A stretch of 64,000 nucleotides of DNA from Erodium maritimum (taxonomy: Eukaryota > Streptophyta > Magnoliopsida > Geraniales > Geraniaceae). The stretch lies in NCBI GenBank assembly GCA_963921825.1, contig OY997590.1, forward strand, positions 38,209,039-38,273,038, in the 5' to 3' direction. The translations under genes and the position numbers were made by a program. Every line of letters starts with the position of its first letter. Position 1 is the stretch's first letter. Shown in pieces: positions 57,117 through 64,000 of this stretch. The notes under the pieces are model-generated. The model did not search any database. It was not told the DNA's origin and saw only the letters and a list, made by a program, of their open reading frames with translations.

Positions 57117-57318
57117 CCCATTTTTTTCTCCTATAAATACCATGTACTTGTAAACCCAAATTCATTCATTCATTGTGAGAGCAATAAGAAGAGAGTAGTG
57201 AGACCGTGGACGTAGGCAAATTGCTGAACCACGTAAATTCTTGTGTTCTTGTGTGATTGCTTATTTTCCCTTGTTTTCTTCTTGCTTGAATATTGTTCCA
57301 CGTTGTTATACCCCAACA
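57117..57318 (+). repeat. 5' LTR of copia B, second half
   Basis: It continues the LTR that begins at 50405 after the copia A insertion. It contains TATAAATA at 57132-57139 and ends CCCCAACA. It is followed by CTGGTATCAGATCCCGG, a primer-binding-site-like sequence. Confidence 0.9.
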
Positions 57319-57355
57319 ACTGGTATCAGATCCCGGTTCGTGGCAAGTGGGAGCA

Positions 57356-60300
57356 ATGGCAGAAGATGGGAAAGTGCGAATCCACAAGTTCGATGGGAAA
57401 GATTTTGGATTCTGGAAGATGCAGATTGAGGATTATCTGTACCAAAAGAAGCTACATGAACCGTTGTCAGAGACCAAACCAGAGAAGCTAAGTTCGGCCG
57501 ATTGGCAGTTGCTAGATCGACAAGCACTTGGTGCGGTGAGGTTGGCATTGACAAGGAACGTTGCCTACAACTTAATGAAGGAGACAAATACCTACGGACT
57601 AATAAAGGCGCTATCAAATATGTACGAAAAGCCGTCTGCATCAAACAATGTATATTTGATTCGTCTATTAGTTAATACGAAGATGAGGGAAGGTGCTAAT
57701 GTTACCGATCATGTGAACGAATTTAATACGATACTATCCAGATTAGTGTCAGTGGATATTAAATTCGATGATGAGGTACAAGCCCTATTGTTGCTGTCTT
57801 CGTTACCTGATAGTTGGTCAGGAACCGTCACAGCAGTTAGTAGTTCGTTTGGATCTACTAAACTGTCGTTCGAGGGGATAAGAGACTTGATTCTCAGGGA
57901 AGATATTCGTAGAAGGAATTCTGGAGAATCGTCAGGCTCCGTGTTGAACGTGGGCGGAAGAGGTATGAACTCTGAAAGGGGGAAGAACAAAGGGCGAGGC
58001 AGGTCGAAGTCCAGAAGGAGAGGACAATCTAAGAGCAAAGCAGACGTGACTTGCTATAATTGTCAACAAACTGGCCACTTCAAGAGTCAATGCCCGAACC
58101 CAAAGAAGGAAAGAAAGGAGAACAACTCGGTGAATGCGACAGAAGAATTTGAAGATGATGCTTTGATCTGTTGGGTAGAAAGCCCGGTTGAGTCATGGAT
58201 CATGGATTCAGGTGCTTCTTTTCATACTACCCATTATAAAAATATGCTAGTGAATTTTAGACGTATAAAAGGTATAGTTCATCTAGCTAATGATGAGACG
58301 GAAGAAATTGCGGGCATAGGAGATGTGAATCTCAAAACTCTCATGGGTACAATTTGGACGTTAAAAGATGTAAGGTATATCCCTACCATAAGAAGAATGT
58401 TGATCTCTGTAAGTCATCTGGACAGTTTAGGATACGGTATAACCTTTAAAAACGACCAATAGAAGGAAGGTATCAAAAGGGAATTTGATTATTGCTCGAG
58501 GATGGAAGAGAGGAACTTTGTACATGGCAGAGATGCCAGTGGAAGAGGTTAATGCAGTTACTGATGGGCCTGATCCTTCAACTCTATGGCACCAACGACT
58601 TGGGCATATGAGTGAGAAAGGAATGAAGATGTTAGCTTCAAAGGGGAAGATTCCAGAACTGAAGAATGTGAAGGTTAGTTTTTGCGAACCATGTGTGTTC
58701 GGAAAGCAGAAACGAGTTAGCTTTGCAAAGTCAGGGAAACCTCCTAAGACAAAGAAGCTGGAAATGGTGCATTCAGACGTGTATGGACCTACAAAAGTTC
58801 CATCCATTGGAGGATCTCGCTACTATGTCACCTTCATTGATGATTCCACAAGAAAGGTATGGGTTTACTTTCTAAAGCACAAAGATGAAGTTTTTAATAC
58901 CTTTAAGAAGTGGAAAGCTGCTGTTGAGAATGAAACTGACTTAAAAGTGAAGTGTTTAAAGTCTGACAATGGTGGTGAGTATAGTAGTGATGAGTTTATT
59001 GATTATTGTGCTGAGCATGGTATAAGGATGCTAAAGACTGAGCCTGAGACGCCCCATCATAATGGTGTTGCTGAGATGATGAACAGAACGCTGAACGAGA
59101 GGGTGAAGAGTCTGAGGATTCAAGCAGGATTGCCTAAAAGGTTTTGGGCAGACGCAGTGAGCACAACAACATACCTCATCAGTCGTGGACCCTCAGTTCC
59201 TTTGGGATTCAAGATTCCTGAAGAAGAATGGCGTGGAAAAGAGGTAAATCTTCAACATTTGCGAGTTTTTGGTTGTGTTTCTTATGTGAGAGTAAAGGAT
59301 TCCGACAGAGACAAGCTTGATCCAAAAGCAAAGAAGTGTGCATTCATTGGCTATGGATCTGATGACATGGGGTATAGATTCTGGGATGAGTCAAAGATGA
59401 AAGTCATCATAAGTAGAGATGTCACATTCTGTGAAAGCGCTATGTACAAGGATCGCTTAAGTGTGGAGCAAGATATCACTAAAGAACCCGAAGGCAAGGA
59501 AGAAGCAATGTTGGAAGATATTACAATAGAAGATGTTACAGGTAGCAGTGAGAGTCAACTACAAGAAAATAATGAGGAAATACTACCGGCTACCCCAGTA
59601 GCTGCAGTGAGGAGATCGAGCAGAGTTTCAAGACCTCCAGAACGGTTCTCTCCATCACTACATTATCTGTTGTTGACTGAGAATGGAGAGCCTTAGTGTT
59701 ATACATAGGCAGTTCAAATGGATGATTCGATTAAGTGGGAGTCAGCCATGGATGAAGAGATGAAATCTCTTGAAAAGAATGAGACTTGGTCATTGACCAA
59801 GTTGCCGGCTGGGAAAAAGGCTCTACAAAATAAATGGGTGTTCAGGGTCAAGGAAGAACATGATGGTAGCAAGAGGTACAAGGCAAGGTTAGTAGTCAAA
59901 GGCTTTCAACAGAAGAAGGGGATTGACTACAAGAGATATTCTCTCCAGTAGTCAAGATGACTACTATCAGGCTTGTGTTAGGTATCGTGGCTGCAGATGA
60001 TCTTCATCTAGAGCAACTAGATGTGAAGACCGCGTTCTTACATGGTGATCTTGACGAAGATATTTATATGGTACAACCAGAGGGTTTCCAGAGAGCTGGG
60101 AGTGAAGACCTAGTTTGCAAATTGCAGAAAAGTTTGTATGGTCTGAAACAAGCACCAAGACAGTGGTACTTGAAGTTTGACGATTTTATGATGAGGAGTG
60201 GATACTCAAGATGTGTCATGGATCATTGTTGCTATATCAAGCATTTCAATGGATCCTACATCATATTATTGTTGTACGTTGATGACATGTTGATTGCAGG

Positions 60301-61235
60301 ATCCAACATGGTAGAAATCAACAAATTGAAGAGACATATGTCTGAAGAGTTTGAGATGAAGGACTTAGGCGCAGCGAAGCAAATACTCGGAATGAGCATC
60401 AGTAGGGATCGATCTGATGGAAGTTTAAAGCTATCTCAAGAGAAGTATATTGAGAAGATCTTGAACAAGTTCAGTCTCCAAGATGCTGACAAGAAGTACG
60501 CCGTTGGGAGGTCACCTCAAACTCACTCGAGAACAGTCACCTAAGACGGATAAAGACAAGGAAGAAATGGCTAAAGTCCTGTACGCATCAGCAGTGGGCA
60601 GTTTGATGTACGCAATGGTTTGCACAAGGCCAGACATTGCACATGCAGTGGGAGTTGTTAGTAGATTCATGTCTAATCCTAGGAGAGAGCATTGGGAAGC
60701 AGTCAAGTGGTTGTTTTGCTACTTGAAAGGCACTTCAAAGGTTGCACTACATTTCAAGAAGAAGGATGTAATCTTAGAAGAGTTTTCTGATGCATACTTA
60801 GGTGGATGTTTGGACACAAGGAAGAGTACTACATGGTACGTCTTTACCTTGGGTGGCACAACAGTTAGTTGGATGTCTCGACTACAGAAGAGTGTTGCTC
60901 TTTCAACCACTGAAGCCGAGTACATGGCTATTTCAGAAACTGGAAAGGAAATGATATGGTTGAAGAATTTCTTGGAGGAGTTAGGGAAGAAACAGGCAGA
61001 CAGTCCTTTGTATAGCGATAGTCAGAGCGCCATTCATCTCGCCAAGAATCCTGTGTTTCATGCTAGGACGAAGCATATCCAGTTGAGATATCATTTCATT
61101 AGAGGATTAATGAATGATGGTACTTTGTCCTTAAAGAAAATCCTAGGGTCAAAGAATCCTGCAGATATGTTGACCAAGGTTGTTACAACGGAGAAGCTGA
61201 AGTTATGCATAACTTCAGCTGGCCTTCATGGTTAG
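57356..61235 (+). pseudogene. Copia B gag-pol, nearly intact
   Basis: From ATG 57356: gag (FDGKDFGFWKMQIEDYLYQK), zinc knuckle CYNCQQTGHFKSQC, protease WIMDSGASFHTT, then TAG at 58460-58462 with a 4-base duplication. Integrase finger (LWHQRLGHMSEKG, CEPCVFGKQ), core (VHSDVYGP, FIDDSTRKVWVYFL, SDNGGEYSSDEF, HHNGVAE), stops at 59694-59696 and 59706-59708. RT follows with a frameshift near 59930, LDVKTAFLHGDLDEDIY and catalytic YVDDMLIAG. A frameshift near 60490 leads into RNase H (SVALSTTEAEYMAISETGKE, KHIQLRYHFIR), ending at 61235. All domains are present in copia order (integrase before RT). With about six small lesions it cannot make its polyprotein, but it is the best preserved retroelement here. 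Confidence 0.93.
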
Positions 61236-61352
61236 TTGATGGAAGATGTCTCACTACTTCAGAAGCTTATTGATGGTGCATTGAGGTGTTATTGGAGTTA
61301 CATGAGTAGGAGTGAAGTGAAGACATTCATGGACAGTCTCCAAGTGGGAGAT

Positions 61353-61693
61353 TGTTAGGGTTGTGTGGAGACTTCCTATTTTATTTAGGAAATGTCTAGT
61401 CTTCCTAATTGATTTAGGTAAGAGGCTTGAGTAGGCAATTAGAGGAGATTTCCTATATTAGGATTAGGAAACCTAATTCCTACCTTATTTACCCATTGTC
61501 TTCTCCTATAAATACCATGTACTTGTAAACCCAAATTCATTCATTCATTGTGAGAGCAATAAGAAGAGAGTAGTGAGACCGTGGACGTAGGCAAATTGCC
61601 GAACCACGTAAATTCTTGTGTTCTTGTGTGATTGCTTATTTTCCCTTGTTTTCTTCTTGCTTGAATATTGTTCCACGTTGTTATACCCCAACA
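61353..61693 (+). repeat. 3' LTR of copia B, 341 bp
   Basis: It starts TGTTAGGGTTGTGTGG directly after AAGTGGGAGAT and ends ATACCCCAACA. TATAAATA lies at 61507-61514. About 99% identical to the split 5' LTR. Confidence 0.95.
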
Positions 61694-61698
61694 GAGGC

Positions 61699-62833
61699 CA
61701 TGGCTTGGTATCAGCCTGGACTTCACTGAAGGTCTGCCCAGGTCCAGGTGCTTCCATACAATCTTTGTCGTGGTGGACCGTTTCTCCAAGTACGCCATTT
61801 CGTGGGTCTGCGTCATCCATTCACGGCAGCCCAAGTGGCGGAGGCATTCGTCAATTCGGTCTACAAGCTCCATGGAGCACCAAGGACCATGGTCTCCGAC
61901 CGGGACAAGGTATTTCTGAGCCAGTTTTGGAGAGAACTGTTCCGGCTGCTAGGCTCAAAGCTCGATTTTTCCTCGGCGTACCATCCTCAATCGGATGGCC
62001 AGACAGAGCGAGTAAATCAATGTTTGGAGAATTTCTTGAGGCTGACGACGCACCACTTGCCTCACCAATGGGCTCGTTGGCTGGCCATGGCGGAGTACTG
62101 GTACAATACGACGTTTCACACCGCCATCCATACCACTCCCTTTGAAGTTTTGTACGGACACCCACCGCCGGCGCCGAGCAGTTCCATCTTCACCACAAAG
62201 GTCGCGATCGTGGAATCATTTGAGGTCAATCGTCAGGCCATCTGGGCACTGGTTAGAGACAACTTACAGACGACCAGGGACAAGGTCAAGAGCCAAGCTG
62301 ACAAACACCGCACGGAATGCGCCTTTGCGGTGGGAGAGATGGTCTTCCTCCGCCTACAACCGTACATGCAGACTTCCTTGGCCCTTCGCCGCAACATGAA
62401 GCTGGCCGCACGATACTATGGGCCCTTTGAGATTGTGGCCAAGGTGGTCACGGTGGCTTACACCCTGAAGCTGCCGCCAACATCAAAAATACACCCCACG
62501 TTTCACGTCTCGCTACTGAAGAAAAAGGTGGGCCGAGCCTCGGTTCCCAGCTCCATCTTGTCGGAGACTACGTCGGGCGGTCAGCTGAAGGTCGAACCAG
62601 TGAGGTTGCAAAAAACGCGTACAATCAAACACGACAACAGAGCAGTAGTGCAGAAACTCATCCAGTGGTTGGACTCTGCACCAGAGGACGCCACATGGGA
62701 AGACATCGACTGGCTTCGAGCTCGTTATCCGGGACGCTCATTCCAACTAGAGCCTCGAGGACGAGTCTCTTCTGATGGGGATGGCATTGTCAGGATCGCT
62801 GGAGAAGACGATCCAAACGCACCGTTTGGTTAA
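61699..62833 (+). pseudogene. Gypsy C integrase core and chromodomain-like end
   Basis: Resumes after copia B: ISLDFTEGLPRS and IFVVVDRFSKYA (61710-61800), a frameshift, then a long frame with VSDRDKVFLSQFWRELFRLL, SSAYHPQSDGQTERVNQCLE, ALYGH-like VLYGHPPPAP, the KADKHR-type region and YYGPFEIVAKVVTVAYTLKL. It ends with IHPTFHVSLLKKK and a chromodomain-like LIQWLDSAPEDATWEDIDWL. The frame runs about 45 bases into the 3' LTR before its stop at 62833, so LTR and coding sequence overlap. Confidence 0.9.
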
Positions 62834-63133
62834 GTGAGAAGCGAGAGACGAGTGGGCCCGGATGCTACGTGGCGCTGACGTGGGAAGCAGTTACGGGTTG
62901 TTACGCTGATGTGCGTGGTTGTTACAGGACCGTTAGGAGCCAGCCAATAAAGAGATGACGCGTGGCCGAGTCAAAGTCTATAAAGAGCCAGATTAGCATT
63001 GTCTTCTTCATCTTGTTCATTTCTGTGTAAACGTAGTAGCAAAACCAGAGAGAGCTTGGTCGAGAAACGAACCAGAGCCTTCTGTGAGCTTGTAATAGCC
63101 AATTTCAATCAATAAAGAGTTCCATTCCTGATA
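62788..63133 (+). repeat. 3' LTR of gypsy C
   Basis: It starts TGTCAGGATCGCTGG and ends CTGATA (the usual CA is mutated to TA), then GTTAC. Confidence 0.92.
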
Positions 63134-63198
63134 GTTACATCCATGATTTCTTAGCTATATTCACTGATGTTGGTCGTGGAGTGTCGTTTATGTTTTTT

Positions 63199-64000
63199 TT
63201 GGGTTATATACTTTTTGATACCAAAATGTTCCGTCCACGAACGATTTGGTACCCTTATGTTTTAAATGACCAATTTGGTATCCTTTTGATTTGTCCACGG
63301 ACGGAAGTGGCATATTCCGTTAGAAAACTAACGGAATATTCCTCTAAGTTAGTCATGTGCATTTAAGTGGGGTGTGAAATGACGATTTTACCCTTTCTTA
63401 TTTTAAGCTTATAAATTTGATAGACAAAATTACCATTATACCCTTAGTTATAATACAAGAAATAATTATATAATAAAAAATAATAAAGAAATAAAAGAAT
63501 TAATGAATAATAATAATAAATAATAAATTAATTAAAATTTAATTAAATAAAAAAAATTAATTTTTAAAATTTTAAAAATAAAAAATAAATCATTAATCCT
63601 CCTATTAATCTTCACCCAAGGCTTCATCTAAACTTACTGTCTTCTTAAAAAAAACATTTCTCGGCTTCGTTTTCTTCTCAGGTGAGTGGTGGCAGCGAGA
63701 GACCCTCCGCTTCTTCAATTAATCCGCTAAACCCAAGGCTTCATATTTCTCCAGCGAAGTTTGTGCATCGTTCTTCCTCTACGAGCAGATCCGGTGAGAG
63801 ATCGATGAATGGTGAATCGATAGGCTTCGCCGTGAATCGATAGGTTTCGCCATGGATCGATGGGTTTTGCCGTGAATCGATGGGTTTCACCGTCAATCGA
63901 TGAGTTCCATCGTGAATCCATGGTGATTTTTTCTGCAATTTCTGATTTTGGGAAGAGAAGTGAGATTATGTTTTTTTTGCAATTTCTGAGTTGGGGATTA
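63199..64000. mobile_element. Probable left end of a Mutator-like element, cut by the window edge
   Basis: GGTTATATACTTTTTGATACC followed by repeated TTTGGTA(C/T)CCTT-type phrases (63245-63280) and an ACGGAATAT/ATTCCGT palindrome (63315-63345) resembles the long arms of the MULE at 34977 in style, though not in sequence. A GC-rich internal part starts near 63680. The right end is outside the window, so this is tentative. Confidence 0.4.
63812..63923 (+). repeat. 20-bp minisatellite, ~5.6 copies
   Basis: The unit GTGAATCGATAGGTTTCGCC and variants repeat every 20 bases from 63812. As 20 is not a multiple of 3, each copy changes reading frame, so coding use is unlikely. Confidence 0.9.

Larger units (their letters stand above)
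50405..61693 (+). mobile_element. Copia B, inserted in the integrase of gypsy C
   Basis: The TSD GAGGC is present on both sides (50400-50404, 61694-61698). The 5' LTR is itself split by copia A (50405-50540 and 57117-57318); the 3' LTR is 61353-61693 (341 bp). Without copia A the element is about 4.7 kb. LTRs start TGTTAGGGTTGTGTGG and end ATACCCCAACA and differ at about 4 sites plus one 2-bp indel (~1.2%). The polypurine tract AAGTGGGAGAT precedes the 3' LTR. Confidence 0.95.
46301..63133 (+). mobile_element. Gypsy chromovirus C (Reina-like), host of two nested copia elements
   Basis: Two 346-bp LTRs (46301-46646, 62788-63133) are flanked by the 5-bp duplication GTTAC (46296-46300, 63134-63138). 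The primer-binding site TGGTATCAGAGC lies at 46648-46659. Gag, protease, RT, RNase H and integrase are in gypsy order and end in a chromodomain-like segment (LIQWLDSAPEDATWED). After removing the nested insertion (50405-61693 plus one GAGGC) the element is about 5.5 kb. LTRs differ at about 12 sites (~3.5%), nearly all transitions. Confidence 0.95.

Noticed and set aside
57241..57491. Short frames across the copia B LTR/gag boundary
   Set aside because: They run through LTR and primer-site sequence; the gag ATG at 57356 gives the recognisable protein.

Overview
The window looks like a piece of a flowering-plant (eudicot) nuclear chromosome. It has spliced genes with GT-AG introns, plant-specific families (tubby-like F-box, ZF-homeodomain, PPR, CBSX) and a dense load of plant transposons. 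The species cannot be fixed from sequence alone. I found no tRNA, rRNA, CRISPR array or bacterial operon. All calls come from reading the sequence, with no database search.

Gene island (about 1-16.3 kb). In order: a broken PIF/Harbinger transposase fragment; an intact tubby-like F-box gene (+, 4 coding exons); a conserved but unidentified proline/serine-rich protein (-); a mitochondrial-type CBS-pair protein (+, 5 exons) sharing a ~430 bp bidirectional promoter with it; an NFD5-like PPR gene (-) that is now a pseudogene with at least three nonsense codons and three frameshifts; small transposons; and an intact ZF-HD transcription factor (-). The next single-copy gene is an AlkA-type DNA-3-methyladenine glycosylase (-, 39.7-43.8 kb). 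Its stop codon lies in a 22-nt last coding exon beyond a ~3 kb intron. From memory, Arabidopsis relatives of the PPR, ZF-HD and glycosylase genes lie in matching places on the duplicated blocks At1g19480-At1g19520 and At1g75230-At1g75240, so the three are probably old neighbours pushed apart here by transposons.

Transposon-filled space (16.9-39.1 kb). This holds four copies of a compound-inverted-repeat element family filled with short TTTATCA-type repeats. Two of them sit inside a 3.4 kb hAT-like element with a perfect 8-bp target-site duplication (TSD). There is also a copia LTR with primer-binding site, a Tekay/Del-like gypsy chromovirus (TSD TAAAA) interrupted by a solo copia LTR (TSD GAGCA), and a 4.1 kb Mutator-like element (perfect 9-bp TSD) that contains retrotransposon and other repeat debris.

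Retrotransposon nest (46.3-63.1 kb). Three layers are each delimited by TSDs: gypsy chromovirus C (TSD GTTAC) was hit by copia B (TSD GAGGC), which was hit by copia A (TSD ATTTA). By-eye LTR divergence agrees for the outer two: about 3.5% in C and 1.2% in B. Copia A has lost most of its 5' LTR and the catalytic motif of its reverse transcriptase. Its LTR family is also the solo LTR at 26.8-28.5 kb. The last 0.8 kb looks like the left end of another Mutator-like element.

The working genes have unrelated jobs: phosphoinositide-linked signalling (TLP), redox/energy regulation (CBSX), transcription (ZF-HD) and base-excision repair (glycosylase). They share position, not pathway.
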